DNA of 64,000 bases, from the NCBI GenBank assembly GCA_030704615.1, contig CM060732.1, positions 16,862,001 through 16,926,000 on the forward strand. Direction: 5' to 3'. The translations under genes and the position numbers were made by a program. The notes beneath the pieces are model-generated. The model ran no database searches and was not told the origin of the DNA. It saw nothing but the letters and a program-made list of their open reading frames with translations. Below are positions 1 through 12,189 of the stretch, piece by piece (position 1 is the first letter of the stretch; every line of letters begins with the position of its first letter). The DNA is from Takakia lepidozioides. Lineage: Eukaryota; Streptophyta; Takakiopsida; Takakiales; Takakiaceae.

Positions 1-144
1 CCTAGTGAGCGCCTCCGCTTCCCTGAGTGCCTTGGGCACTCAAGGGTGCTTCAGCCCCCCATACCTATCGTTACCGCTGCCCCCACCACAGGGGCAGCCC
101 CTCATGTGTCCCGACCCCCTGCCCTCAAGGCAAAAGGCCGCGAC
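1..144 (-). repeat. Inverted chromovirus LTR fragment
   Basis: This is the 5' part of the same LTR found at 3546-4270, but in the opposite orientation: it ends in GGCCGCGACA, the reverse complement of the LTR start TGTCGCGGCC. It joins plus-strand reverse-transcriptase sequence directly at about 144/145, with no PBS, gag or protease between. It continues beyond the left edge of the window. The head-on junction points to an inversion or a rearranged nested insertion. Confidence 0.85.
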
Positions 145-2694
145 ATTTTCGATCGGTTGGCAGGAGCGAAGTATTTCAGCCAGATCGATCTGCGCTCCGG
201 CTATCATCAAATTCGAGTGGCGGAAGGAGATGAAGAGAAGACCGCGTGCAGGACAAGGTATGGTTCATATGAGTTCTTGGTGATGCCTTTTGGACTCACC
301 AACGCTCCCGCGACCTTTAGCACGCTGATGAACAGCCTTTTCCAGGAGTGGTTGGATGACTTTATGATCGTGTACATCGACGACATCTTGGTGTATTCGA
401 AAACAAAGGAGGAGCACCTGGAGCACCTCAAAATGGTGTTCCAGAAATTGCGCGAAAGGAAGCTGTATGCCAAAGTTTCAAAGTGCGAATTCGGGGTCAC
501 AAAAGTGGAGTTCCTAGGGCATGTGATTACACAGGATGGGATCAGAATGGATGACAGGAAGGTGAGGGCAATCTTGGACTGGGAGCCTCCGACTTTGGTC
601 CCGGGAGTGCGATCCTTCTTAGGACTCGCCTCCTATTACCGGAAGTATGTAAGAAATTTCGCCAAGATCGCGGGGCCGCTGTCAGACCTTCTATGTAAAT
701 CCAAAGTCTGGGCATGGAACACCTTTTGTGGCCAAGCTTTTGCTGAATTGAAGCAATGGATGGCGGAAGCTCCAGTCTTGAAAATCCCGGAGTTCGATCG
801 TCCGTTCGAGATTCATACAGATGCGTCGGACTTCGCGATTGGAGGTGTACTGATGCAAGATGGACGTCCGGTGGCATACGAAAGTAAGAAACTGAATGAA
901 GTGGAGCGACGGTGGCCGACGCATGAGAAAAAGATGAACGCGGTGGTGCACTGTCTTGAGCTTTGGCGCCACTATGTTGGTTCCAACCCAGTGAAGGTGT
1001 TCACGGACAATGTCACGGTGAAGTATTTTGCCACGCAACCCAAGTTGTCCCCAAAACAACTTAGGTGGCAAGATACTTTGGCGGTGTTCAACTTGGATAT
1101 CCAGTACAAACCGGGACGAGACAACGTGGTGGCTGATGCTTTAAGTAGAAAGCAACAGCTCTTGTTGGTGTACAAGGGCGAGACGACGCTCCAAAGGATG
1201 ATCCGGAAGGCTTGCCGGAAGGATGAGCTGGCAAAGTCCGTGATGCAGGACTTGAGGATGGGGGTTAAATCGTAGTTCCACTTGCAAAATGGACTGCTCC
1301 GGTATAAGCAAAAGCGTCTCTACGTGCCGAAGGGAGGGATCAGAGATAGCCTCTTGAGAGAATGCCATGATAGCCCACTTGCGGGCCACGGCGGAGCCAA
1401 GCGCACTGCGGCACTCTTGAAGAAAGAGTATTTCTGGCCCAAACTGAGGGAGGAGGCAGAGGAGTATGTCAAGACATGCACCGCATGCCAACAAAACCGG
1501 AGCGAGTACAAAAAGCAAGCGGGGCTGTTACAACCCTTGCCGATTCCAGAGGGGACTTGGGAAAGCGTCTCGATGGATTTCATGACTGCTATGCCGCTGT
1601 CAAAAGGATTCGATGCAATCATGGTGGTGGTGGATAGGTTCAGTAAAATGGGCCATTTCATCCCCACCAAGGAGACGGCAACGACGCAGGAAACATGGCG
1701 ACTTTACTTCGCCCACGTCTTAAAGCATCATGGAGTCCTGAAGGATATTGTCTCGGACCGCGATCCAAAGTTTACGAGTAAATTTTGGAGGGCACTTTGA
1801 AAGAAGATGGGGACGAGGCTGAAGATGAGCACCGCCTTCCGACCTATGACCGACGGCCAAACGGAAAGACTGAAGTCCGTAGTGAAGCAGATCTTGCGGA
1901 ATTACGTGTCGGCAGACCAAACAGACTGGGTGGAACACTTAGACGCGGTAGAGTTCTGTTATAATAACACAAAACACTCCGCAACGGGAGTTTCCCCTTT
2001 CGTATTGGTTTATGGAAAAGCACCTCTGGTGCCGACAAGTTGGGCCGCCCAGGACGTTGAGGAACCGGCAGTAGCGGCGGTACTGGAAGAACGCGAGCGT
2101 TTGTTGAAGCTCGCAAAGTACAACATTGCTAAAGCTAGGAAACGGTATAAAAGGCAGGCGAATCGGAAGCGGAGGGAAGTGAAGTTTGAGGCAGGCATAG
2201 AGGTCTGGTTGAACATCAAGAATTTCCGACTACCTTCGGAAGTGATCCCAAAGTTCGTACCTCCGTATGCGGGACCCTTTCGCATCCAGAAGGTTATGAA
2301 TGAGGATATGTATGAATTGGAGCTGCCGGCAAACAACAAGGTGCATCCAGTATTCCACGTCTCCTTTTTGAGTCCTTACTTCAAAGATGAAGCGCGTCCG
2401 AATCGGCATCAAGTGTTGCGTCCGCCACCTGTGCTGTTGGATCATGAAAATGAACCTGAGTACGAGGTGGAGGCAGTACTTAGGTCGAGGAGGTTCAAGA
2501 ACCGAGAAACGGAGTATCTCGTCAAATGGAAGGGCTATCATCATGTGGAGGCATCTTGGGTGCGTGCTCAGAAATGGGAAACGCATCCGAGGCGGTTGCA
2601 GCTTTCGAAGGACGACCTCAAAAGCGGAAGAAGCGTTGATGGAGACATCAACCTTGGAGCGTGGGGGAGGAAATGCATGCTTAGCCCGGCTTAG
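145..2694 (+). pseudogene. Chromovirus A pol remnant (RT-RNase H-integrase-chromodomain)
   Basis: Ty3/gypsy polyprotein fragment that starts inside reverse transcriptase ([16 protein letters not shown]) and has lost gag, protease and the RT N-terminus. It keeps the RT active site YIDDIL near 375-395, RNase H ([11 protein letters not shown], about 815-850), the integrase zinc module (HGGAKRT...CTACQQNRSEY, about 1390-1510), the integrase core (SMDFMTAMP, SDRDPKF, GQTERLK) and a C-terminal chromodomain (YEVEAVLRSRRF...YLVKWKGYHH, about 2460-2550). Two in-frame stops break it: TAG at 1273-1275, where copy B has CAG, and TGA at 1798-1800, where copy B has TGG. A one-base deletion near 2566 changes the C-terminus compared with copies B and C. 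The element is not functional. The chromodomain places it among plant chromoviruses. Confidence 0.93.
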
Positions 2695-3545
2695 CTAGTT
2701 TAGGAATCCGATTGCAAAAACTTGTATTGTACAAAAATTTGTTATAAAGGAAATGGGTTCCAAATGTTGTGCTTCCTATTTTGTTTGGAATGGTGATGCA
2801 TGGTGTGGTTGGCTAGTGTGTAGAATGCATGCTAGCTTACAAAAGTGGGAGAGGTAAATTGGATTAATTGTGTGTTTGCGCAGTGCCGAAATCGGGTGAC
2901 TCCCATCCAAGGGGCAAGGAAACTTGCGCCTTCTTTAGGAGTTCACGTGCTAGTGCGCACTAGGCGCGTACGCATACTATAACTGCGCTACCGAGGGGGT
3001 TGCTTTGTAGTGCGGGCTGACGCGGAAGCTACGTGCTTCTGTTCACGTACTATAATCGTGTAGCCTCGGGACGAAGTCGTAGTGCGGCTTCGGTGTGTTC
3101 CCGTACCTCAGGCCAGCATTCCAAGGCGGACCCAATTGTAGTGATTGGGGCGCGCGGTTGGTTCAAGGTTATCTTCCTAGTCAAAGAGGGTTCGAGGTGA
3201 ACCCTTGCTCAAGGTGGTGCCAAAAGCAGCATCATGAGCGGTCGCAAGCAATGTTGTTGCAGTAAGGCGATTCGATCCTCGGGGAGGATTGATCCTTGGC
3301 CTTGAAGTAGGCCAAGAAGAGTGCACTGGGAGGAGCTTGAGAAGCTCCACCCTTGGCCGGGACTTGGAGGAAGTCGGCCGAACTAGCTAGTGGAGAGTAG
3401 AGTCAAGTGTGGAGTTTGATTCTTTGCCATGGGACGCCTTGGTATAGAAACAAACTCCTTGATGTGAGACGCCACAACTTGGATGTTCGTTTCCACAAAA
3501 TGGACAAGCCGATGAGGACATCGACTCCCTGTTGGTAGGGGTGTG
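2695..3545 (+). mobile_element. Chromovirus A 3' noncoding region and PPT
   Basis: About 850 bases between the end of pol and the LTR, with no open frame. The same segment follows pol in copies B (7311-8216) and C (24387-23483 on the minus strand). It contains imperfect GC-rich repeats around ACTATAA (near 2977 and 3048) and ends in the purine-rich stretch GGTAGGGGTGTG immediately before the LTR, which is the expected polypurine tract for plus-strand priming. Confidence 0.75.
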
Positions 3546-4270
3546 TGTCGCGGCCCTTTGCCTTGAGGGCAGGGGGTCGGGACACAAGAGGGGCTGCCCC
3601 TGTGGAGGGGGCAGTGGCAGCGATAGGTATGGGGGGTTGAAGCACCCTTGAGTGCCCAAGGCACTCAAGGAGGCAGAGGCGCTCACTAGGTGGAGCCCCG
3701 CACACCGGGTTGCGGTGGGGGTGGCTCCACAAGGGGGTGGTGGTAGCTTAGCGGGACTTAGTGGGGGTGGCATAGGACTCACCCTGGGGCGGAGACCTCG
3801 TGGTGGGAGTCAAGGGGAGTCTTGGGACTCATCACGGTCCATAGGGGCGGTGGTGGGTGGGCCAAGACTCACCGCGACTCGTCACCGGGAGTCGAGGGTG
3901 TTCGTGGTGGTTCGCCATAAAATGGCATGGTTGTTTGTGAAACCCCCGCAGACAGCTACAAAAGTATATATAGGGAGTAGTAACCCCGAGAACGGTGCAA
4001 GCCCGTTGGTGACCAAAAACTAGTGAGTAAGCGAGCGAGCCGGAAAGCGACCAAAGAGTGGGGAGCTGTTCCGGACTGCCAACTACCAAAGGGAATTCCG
4101 CTGGTTCCAAATCGTTGGAGGGTTCTTTGGGAGATCAAAGGGGGACCGTTATGCCCCGATGAGCAGCCGGAGCTCCAAGTTTGCCCGGCGGCCAGGTTGG
4201 GAGTTAGGCGAAGCATCAAGCGAGTAACTATGACTTGAGGGGAGAGCTAACCGAAGTGAGGTGCGCGACA
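3546..4270 (+). repeat. Chromovirus LTR 1 (3' LTR of A, shared with B)
   Basis: A 725-base LTR with terminal inverted repeats TGTCGC...GCGACA. A TATA box (TATATATA) lies at 3965-3972, followed by a conserved GGGAGTAGTAACCCCGAG leader. It closes element A and runs straight into the internal pol sequence of element B (DGRKRVV) without a PBS or gag. The layout is therefore pol-LTR-pol-LTR, as expected from unequal recombination plus deletion. Confidence 0.9.
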
Positions 4271-7200
4271 TAGATGGCCGCAAAAGAGTAGTCACGCTAC
4301 CGTGTGGGAATGGTGGCGAAGTTTTACGAGTGTCGGAAACGCCCAACCCCGTGGGAGGGCGAATAAACCTTCTGTCAGCAAGGGAGTGGGCCGTGGAGGA
4401 GCCACACGAGCCCCAGTTTTTGCTTTACGTAAGACAAGTGAAGGAAAAAGGCGATGGGGAGCCGAGCCCAGATTGGATCAAGGGGATTTTGGACAAATAT
4501 CAGGATGGGATGCCGGAGGATTTACCAAGCGGCTTGCCACCGCGAAGAGGAGTTGACCACAAAATTGAGGTGATACCGGGATCAGAGCCGCCTGCCAAGG
4601 CACCCTACCGGTTGAGCCACAGAGAGTTGGTCGAGCTGAAGACTCAGCTCAAGGATCTAATGTCAAAGGGGTACATCCGTCCGAGTAAGTCACCTTACGG
4701 AGCCCCGGTGCTATTCGCAGACAAGAAGGATGGGACGCTGCAGATGTGTGTCGATTACAGGGCTCTGAATAAGGTGACTATCAAAAACCGATACCCTTTG
4801 CCAAGGATCGATGACCTCTTCGATCGGTTGGCAAGAGCGAAGTATTCCAGCCGGATCGATTTGCGCTCCGGATATCATCAAATTCGAGTGGCGGAAGGAG
4901 ATGAGGAAAAGACCGCGTGCAGGACAAGGTATGGTTTCTATGAGTTCTTGGTGATGCCCTTTGGGCTCACCAACGCACCCGCAACCTTTAGCACACTAAT
5001 GAACAGCCTTTTCCAGGAGTGGTTGGACGAATTTGTGATCGTGTACATCGACGACATCTTGGTGTACCAGAAAACAAAGGAAGAGCACCTGGAGCACCTC
5101 AAAAGGGTGTTCCAGAAATTACGGGAAGGGAAGCTGTATGCCAAAGCTTCAAAGTGCGAATTCGGGGTCACAAAAGTGGAGTTCCTAGGGCATGAGATTA
5201 CACAGGATGGGATCAAAATGGATGACAGGAAGGTGAGAGCAATCTTGGACTGGGAGCCTCCGACTTCGATCCCAGGAGTGCGATCCTTCTTAGGACTCGC
5301 CTCCTATTACCAAAAGTATGTAAGAAATTTCGCCAAGATCGCGGGGCCGATGTTAGACTTCATGTGTAAATCCAAAGTCTGGGTATGGAACACCTTTTGT
5401 GGCCAAGCTTTTGCCGAGTTGAAGCAGCGGATGGCGGAAGCTCCAATCCTGAAAATCCCGGAGTTCGACCGCCCATTTCAGATTCATACGGATGCGTCGG
5501 ACTTCGCGATTGGAGGTGTACTCATGTAGGAGGGACGTCCAGTGGCTTACGAAAGTAAGAAACTGAATGAAGTGGAGCGGCGGTGGCCAACGCACGAGAA
5601 AGAAATGAAGGCAGTGGTGCATTGCCTTGAGATTTGGCGCCACTATATTGGCACCAACCCGGTGAAGGTGTTCACGGACAATGTCACGGTGAAGTATTTT
5701 GCCACGCAGCCTAAGTTGTCCCCAAAACAAATTAGGTGGCAAGACACTTTGGCACTGTTCGACGTGGATATCCAGTACAAACCGGGACGGGACAATGTGG
5801 TGGCCGATGCTTTAAGTAGAAAGCAGCAGCTCTCGTTGGTGTACAAGGGCGAGACGACGCTCCAAAGGATGATCCGGAAGGCTTGCCGGAAGGATGAGCT
5901 GGCAAAGTCCGTGATGCAGGACTTGAGGATGGGGGTTAAATCGCAGTTCCACTTGCAAAATGGACTGCTCCGGTATAAGCAAAAGCGTCTCTACGTGTCG
6001 AAGGGAGGGATCAGAGATAGCCTCTTGAGAGAATGTCATGATGGCCCGCTTGCGGGCCACGGCGGAGCCAAGCGCACCGCGGCACTCCTGAAGAAAGAGT
6101 ATTTCTGGCCCAAACTGAGGGAGGAGGCAGAGGAGTATGTCAAGACATGCACCACATGCCAACAAAACCGGAGCGAGTATAAAAAGCAAGCGGGGCTGTT
6201 ACAACCCTTGCCGATTCCAGAGGGGTCTTGAGAAAGTGTCTCGATGGACTTCATGACTGCTATGCCATTGTCAAAAGGATTCGACGCAATCATGGTGGTG
6301 GTGGATAGGTTCAGTAAAATGGGTCATTTCATCCCCACCAAGGAGACGACAACGGCGCAGGAGACGGGGCGACTTTACTTCGCCCACGTCTTCAAACATC
6401 ATGGACTCCTGAAGGATATTGTCTCGGACCGCGATCCAAAGTTTACTAGTAAATTTTGGAGGGTACTTTGGAAGAAAATGGGGACGAGGCTCAAAATGAG
6501 CACCGCCTTCCGACCTACGACGGACGGCCAAACGGAAAGAGTGAATTCCGTGGTGAAGCAGATCTTGCGGAATTACGTGTCGGCAGACCAATCGGACTGG
6601 GTGGAGCACTTGGATGCGGCACAGTTCTGTTATAATAACACAGAATACTCCGCAACGGGAGTTTCCCCTTTCGTATTGGTTTATGGAAAAGCACCTCTGG
6701 TGCCGACAAGTTGGGCCGCCCAAGACGTTGAGGAACCGGCAGCAGCGGCAGTGCTGGAAGAACGCGAGCGATTGTTGAAGCTCGCAAAGTACAACATTGC
6801 CAAAGCTAGGAAACGGTATGAATGGCAGGCGAATCGGAAGCGGAGGGAGGTTAAGTTTGAGGCAGCACGGAGGTCTGGTTGAACATCAAAAAATTTCGAC
6901 TACCTCCGGAAGTGAGTCCGAAGTTCGTACCTCCATATGCGGGACCCTTTCGCATCCGGAAGGTTATGAATGAGGATGTGTATGAATTGGAGCTGCCAGC
7001 AAACAACAAGGTGCATCCGGTATTCCACGTCTCCCTTTTGAAGCCTTACTTCAAAGATGAAGCGCGTCCGAATCGGCCTCAAGTGTTGCGTCCACCACCT
7101 GTGCTGTTGGATCATGAAAATGAACCTGAGTACGAGGTGAAGGCAGTGCTTAGGTCGAGGAGGTTCAAGAATCGAGAAACGGAGTATCTCGTGAAATGGA

Positions 7201-7310
7201 AGGGCTATCATCATGTGGAGGCATCTTGGGTGCGTGCCTCAAAAATGGGAAACGCATCCGAGGCGGTTGCAGCTTTCGAAGGGCGACCTCAAAAGCAGAA
7301 GAAGCGTTGA
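4271..7310 (+). pseudogene. Chromovirus B pol remnant (linker-RT-RNase H-integrase-chromodomain)
   Basis: Starts at the linker between protease and RT ([17 protein letters not shown]), joined directly to the LTR. About 1.6 kb of PBS, gag and protease is missing compared with copy C. The complete RT follows ([29 protein letters not shown] at about 5044-5068), then RNase H, the integrase HHCC and core (SMDFMTAMP, SDRDPKF, GQTERVNS) and a chromodomain ending EGRPQKQKKR. Breaks: TAG at 5527-5529 after [11 protein letters not shown] at 6229-6231 in place of TGG, and a one-base deletion near 6866 (GGCAGCACGG for GGCAGGCACGG in copy C). Non-autonomous relic. Confidence 0.93.
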
Positions 7311-8216
7311 TGGGGACATCAACCTTAGAGCGTGGGGGAGGAAATGCATGCTTAGCCCGGCTTAGCTAGCTCAGGAATCCAATTGCAAAAACTTGTATTG
7401 TACAAATTTTGTTATAAAAGAAATGGTTTCCAAATGTTGTGCATCCTATTTTGTTTGGAATGGTGATGCATGGTATGGTTGGCTAGTGTGTAGAATGCAT
7501 GCTAAGCTTACAAAGTGGGAGAGGTAAATTGGATTAATCGTGTGTTTGTGTAGTGCCGAAATCGGGTGACTCCCACCCAAGGGGCAAAGAAACTTGCACC
7601 TTCGTTGGGAGTTCACGTGCTAGTGCGCACCTGACGCGTGCGCGTACTATAACTGCGCTACCGAGGGGGTTGCCTTGTAGTGCGGGCTAATGCGGAAGCT
7701 ACGTGCTTCCGTTCACGTACTATAATCGTGTAGCCCTTGGGACGAAGTCGTAGTGCGGCTTCGGCGTGTTCCCGTACCTCAGGCCAACATTCCAAAGCGG
7801 ACCCAATTGTAGTGATTGAGGCGCACGGTTGGTTCAAGGTTATCTTCCTAGTCAAAAAGGGTTCAAGGCGAACCCTTGCTCAAGGTGATGCCAAAAGTGA
7901 CATCACGAGCGGTCGTAAGCAAATGTTGTTGCAGTAAGGCGATTCGATCCTCGGGGAGGATTGATCCTTCGCCCTGAAGTGGGTCAAGAAGAGTGCACTG
8001 GGAGGAGCTTGAGAGGCTCCACCCTTGGCCGGGACTTGGAGGAAGTCGGCCGAACTAGCTAGTGGAGAGAAGAATCAAGTGGGGGTTTGGTTCTTAGCCA
8101 TGGGACGCCATGGTGCGGAAACAAACTCCTTGATGTGGGACGCCACAACTTGGATGTTCGTTTCTACAAAATGGACAAGTCGATGAGGACATCGACTCCC
8201 TGTTGGTAGGGGTGTG
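7311..8216 (+). mobile_element. Chromovirus B 3' noncoding region and PPT
   Basis: Noncoding segment collinear with 2695-3545. It includes the same ACTATAA-centred repeats (near 7647 and 7718) and ends in the polypurine-like GGTAGGGGTGTG at about 8205-8216, next to the LTR. No gene is visible. Confidence 0.75.
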
Positions 8217-8942
8217 TGTCGCGGCCCTTTGCCTTGAGGGCAGGGGGTCGGGTAGTAGAGGGGCTGCCCCTGTGGTGGGGGCGGTGGCAGCAGTAGGTAC
8301 GGGGGGCTGAAGCAACCTCGAGTGTCCAAAGCACTCGAGGAGGCGGAGGCACTCACTAGGTGGAGCCCCGCACACCGGGTTGCGGTGGGGGTGGCTCCAC
8401 AAGGGGTGGTGGTAGCTTAGTGAGACTTAGTGGGGGTGGCATAGGACTCACCATGGGGGCGGAGACCTTGTGGTGGGAGTCGTGGGGAGTCTTGGGACTC
8501 ATCACGGTCCAAGGGGACCGTGGTGGGTGGGCCAAGACTCACCGTGACTCATCACCGGGAATCGAGGGTTTTCGTGGTGGTTCGCCATAAAATGGTGGTG
8601 TTGTTTGTGAAACCCCCGCGGACAGTCACAGAAAGTATATATAGGGAGTAGTAACCCCGAGAACGGTGCAAGCCCGTTGGTGTCCAAAAACTAGTGAGTA
8701 AGCGTGCGAGCCGGAAAGCGACCAAGGTGTGGGGAGCTATTCCGGATTGCCATCGACCAAAGGGAATTTCCACTAGGCCCAAATTGGGAGAGGGTCTAGT
8801 GGAGGAGTAAAGGGGGACCGTTATGCCCCGGTGAGCAGCCGAAGCTCCGAGTTGGCCCGGCAGCCAGTTTGGGAGTTAGGCGTGCGCATCAAGCGAGTAA
8901 CTATGACTTGAAGGGGAGCTTACCCAAGTGAGGTGTGCGACA
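8217..8942 (+). repeat. Chromovirus LTR 2 (3' LTR of B)
   Basis: LTR of 726 bases, TGTCGC...GCGACA, collinear with 3546-4270. Its TATATATA box is at 8636-8643. Host flank begins at 8943 with CCATC. The matching target-site copy would lie to the left of the window, so it cannot be checked. Confidence 0.9.
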
Positions 8943-10014
8943 CCATCACAATGAATTTGGGGGCCAACTTGGCCAACTTCTACAACCATGCGAACATGGT
9001 GTTAGACAAGCTACCACTTCCACCCAGCAAGGTCATCAGCTCCACAGGGCAGGGCGGTTCCAGCAACCTGCCAGCCAGCCAAAACGGGGGATATCGGCCA
9101 ATGGCCCTTCTTGCGCTGCAACATGAGGGCCCGCACAAGCTGGGCACTGCAGGCCTCCTTGGCACGCAGCCTGTACCCGAGCGTGGGAGGCAAGGGCCGC
9201 CCGATTCCCAGCATGCAACAGATACTACGAAAGGAGACTCCAACGCCATGATAGTCAAGCACCCGAATGCGTAAACAACAAAGGCAACCCATAAGCAGCA
9301 GAGCTACCCAACGGACAGTCGTACTCTGCCACCAGCATTGCTACTCTATCTCTTGGCTAGCTCTCTCGTTGCTCCTTCTCTTCTATGTTGGCTATGGCCC
9401 ATGTGTTCTCCCTTTCTTATCAATGCAATGTGCACACATTATACATGATCATTTATGTCTCTACTACCCGCCGAGCTCCCCCACACCACTATACACCCAA
9501 CTCTTACACACAAATCTCTCTGCCGATCCCGAAGCACCCCAACTAATAACTAAACCCTCTATGCATGGCCACCGTACCCACATCCAAAGCTCCGCTCACC
9601 CCCAACACTCGTTGTGCTCCGCCGGCTGGAACATCCCATACTCCCCTCCCCACTCAAAGCTCTCCTCTCTCCTCCTCTCGAGATCCCACTATGCTCTGCT
9701 CGACGACAACCTGCACTGACCATACCCGTTACACGAGGCCCGCTTGCAGGGCCTACCCGTGCCAGCCACTTCGTCACTCCCATCCCCACCGCTCGACACC
9801 TGTCCCGTCACCTTTATAAAAACACCCCCCCAAAATTATTCAAACCCAATCCAAATAATATGCCATATACGCTTATAAACCAAAATCCGTATACGCGGAA
9901 GGCTAACGGCCCTCTTACCCCTTTTCCCCCACCGACCAGTCATCTTTACCAAATTACACCCCTTATAAAAACACTAAACCTATCTCTCTACCAACCGATG
10001 TCATAAAACCGTGG
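8943..10014. other. Gene-poor spacer, C-rich in its second half
   Basis: No recognisable gene. An open frame at 8933-9274 lacks family features. From about 9460 the plus strand becomes strongly C/A-rich, like the 5' part of the LINE that follows, so it may be that element's 5' region. Confidence 0.4.
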
Positions 10015-10899
10015 ATGAATGTACCCCATCCAAGTCCACCACCTATGCAATGCCTACCCCCCCACTACCTCATGGACACCTCCTACGCAAACAAATATGT
10101 TCTGCACCTCTACAAAGGGTCACCACACAGGCTACCCCCCCCCCCCCGCCAAATAAATTGGACGATAATGTACCCCAGCGCGACCCAGCATCCAACCCAT
10201 CCCCAATATATTTCCCCTATACACTCCACCGCCACCAGCTCTACCATTTCCCAACCTACCCACCAAAATCTTCTATCATTCACTAGCCCTCCACACATCC
10301 CGACAATCCGCCATACGCACCACCGGACCAACTTCCTCATCCATGGTCCATATGGCAGACATTACAAACACCCAGTAAAATCTAAACATTATTTCCATCA
10401 CCCTCCCAACCCTAACTGCGCGTATATGCATACGAGCCTAGACCTAAACCTCTTGCGGTGTGGTGATATCCACCCTAACCCGGGCCCAACCACCATTACT
10501 GAAATTATCAGAAATCTATCCGCAGATGAACAAGAGAGATATGCCCTATACTTTCAACCAACCGCCATCTCTCTTATGCATAGCTATCGCCATATTCTCG
10601 ACCACTTCACCCCTTTTCTCCCAAACTGCCAAAACCCATATGGCACACCCCCACACCATATTACAACCTTTGGACTACCCCTAAACAGTTGCCCAACACT
10701 CACTACAGCCTTATTTAAACTCAAGACTTTCTCCGCCCCACAGATCATTTTCTCCCTTATCTTACCATCTCCCCTCTCCCAGAGACATGTAACGGATACT
10801 TTAACGCTCACTCGACCTCTAAAATCCGCTCTCTCCTACGCCAACTACACATACTGCCCCCGCTCCCTACTCAATACATGGCCCCTCCTCACTACTTAA
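10015..10899 (+). pseudogene. Non-LTR retrotransposon ORF start with 2A-like motif
   Basis: A 294-residue frame, Pro/His/Thr-rich in its first half, followed by LLRCGDIHPNPGP at about 10450-10488. DxxxNPGP is the signature of 2A-like peptides. The GDIHPNPGP form is common just ahead of the endonuclease in CR1/L2-type LINE proteins. The matching endonuclease sequence lies at 11119-11475, about 220 bases downstream and in another frame, so the two belong to one element. The frame ends in TAA soon after the motif and looks truncated. The motif identifies the element type. Whether it works as a 2A here is unknown, because the usual glutamate of DxExNPGP is a histidine. Confidence 0.6.
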
Positions 10900-11118
10900 C
10901 CGAGATCCATACCTCCCTCAAACTATTGGACTCCCAAAGTTCATAAAATTCTAGGGGATCAGCTGGCATCGGTCTCCACATCTAACCAAGACTACAACCA
11001 CATCACCAGCAAATTCCCCTTCCTCTCTACAAACATTATTACTGCCACACTCAAAGCGACCACCCCAATACCCGGCTACAAATCCCCCAGCTACACAAAA
11101 CAGTCCCATTGATCCCCC

Positions 11119-11475
11119 TCCAAGGGCGGTGTTGCATTGGGCATCCTCCGCACACACCACTTACCTAGTACCACTACCAAAATCACAGTCCCTATCCCCA
11201 TCCGTTCACACCTACAAATTATCCAACTACACCCACCAGCGCTATGCCCCATCACCCTCATACACTTATATATGCCCTCTCATGCCAACGACCTCCCCCT
11301 CATACCGGAAATACTACACACACTCTCCCACACAGTCACCCACCCAGATCACCAACACCATCATGTCATCATAGCAGGGGACTTTAACAGGGCACTATTA
11401 GGTCACTTATACAATGGTACTCACAAACCCCCTCGGCCCCGGACCACGAATGGGCCAAATTCACTAAGCTCCTAA
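11119..11475 (+). pseudogene. LINE apurinic-like endonuclease fragment
   Basis: Reading from SKGGVALGILRTHHL (about 11119-11163) to HHVIIAGDFNRALL (about 11356-11400), this shows two conserved parts of the APE-type endonuclease of non-LTR retrotransposons: the GGVAL strand and the GDFN catalytic loop. Sequence to about 11755 continues with decayed frames, and no reverse transcriptase follows, so the element is truncated at its 3' side. Confidence 0.65.
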
Positions 11476-11748
11476 AATTTAAATATATCTCCGCCGATTA
11501 CCACTACTCCTGACAAAGGGGTCTTCACTATTCTTCCCTAAGCCTACTTGACGGCTTCTACCTCAGATCTAGTAATGAAATCCCCACATACCTCCACAAC
11601 CACATTCATATCAATAGCCTATGCAACTCCAATCACTACCTGATCTCTATCTCTCTCCCCCCATCTCTTATCCCATTCCGACCCATCCCGGATGTACACA
11701 CCCCACCCCCTCAACCCAGAATTCTCTCACCTATTCCACAAAACAATC

Positions 11749-12189
11749 TTAGGACTGCTTAATGGATAGCAATGCTATCACATAAACCAGTGTTGGTAAC
11801 CAACGTGCTCTTCCTCTACAGGCCACCTGATAAATCTTTATCACCCCTTTCTCCAGACCCCACTCAGGGTCAGCATCATGCACTCTCTTAAGAATGTTTT
11901 CTTTACAACCGTCTGGCAATTCCAAGAACCTCTGAAAGAATTGTTTGGACAATCTTTCCTTCTCAGTTTTACAGGGAATTTGATTCACATCAAATTCATT
12001 AATTCTCCAACCACCATGATCCCACCAGATGCCTGTCACATCTGGTTGTTCATGACCCAGGTCCCCAGTATGGTCGCCAAATGTCGAGCGGCTGTTACTC
12101 ACCCATCCCTTCGCTATCCGAGGTGGAAACTCCAAAATAGAAGAGTTGGATATCTCTAAGCACTCAGCCCGCTCAGTACAATCAGTCAT
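11749..12189 (-). CDS. Hypothetical 146-residue ORF
   Basis: An uninterrupted minus-strand frame starting with ATG (MTDCTERAECLEISN) and containing an ordinary mix of residues, for example WWDHGGWRINEFDVNQ and FLELPDGCKENILKR. I do not recognise the family. It has no signal peptide, transmembrane segment or known motif. It lies between a LINE fragment and a minisatellite, so it may be an exon of decayed transposon sequence. The length and non-repetitive composition are the only support. Confidence 0.25.
   Translation of the reverse strand: MTDCTERAECLEISNSSILEFPPRIAKGWVSNSRSTFGDHTGDLGHEQPDVTGIWWDHGGWRINEFDVNQIPCKTEKERLSKQFFQRFLELPDGCKENILKRVHDADPEWGLEKGVIKIYQVACRGRARWLPTLVYVIALLSIKQS

Noticed and set aside
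46-144. N-terminal extension of the first long plus-strand frame
   Set aside because: It reads through an inverted LTR fragment. Homology to pol starts only at about 145.
10015-10899. Host Pro-rich cell-wall protein
   Set aside because: GDIHPNPGP and the downstream GDFN endonuclease show a LINE. There is no signal peptide or regular Pro-rich repeat.
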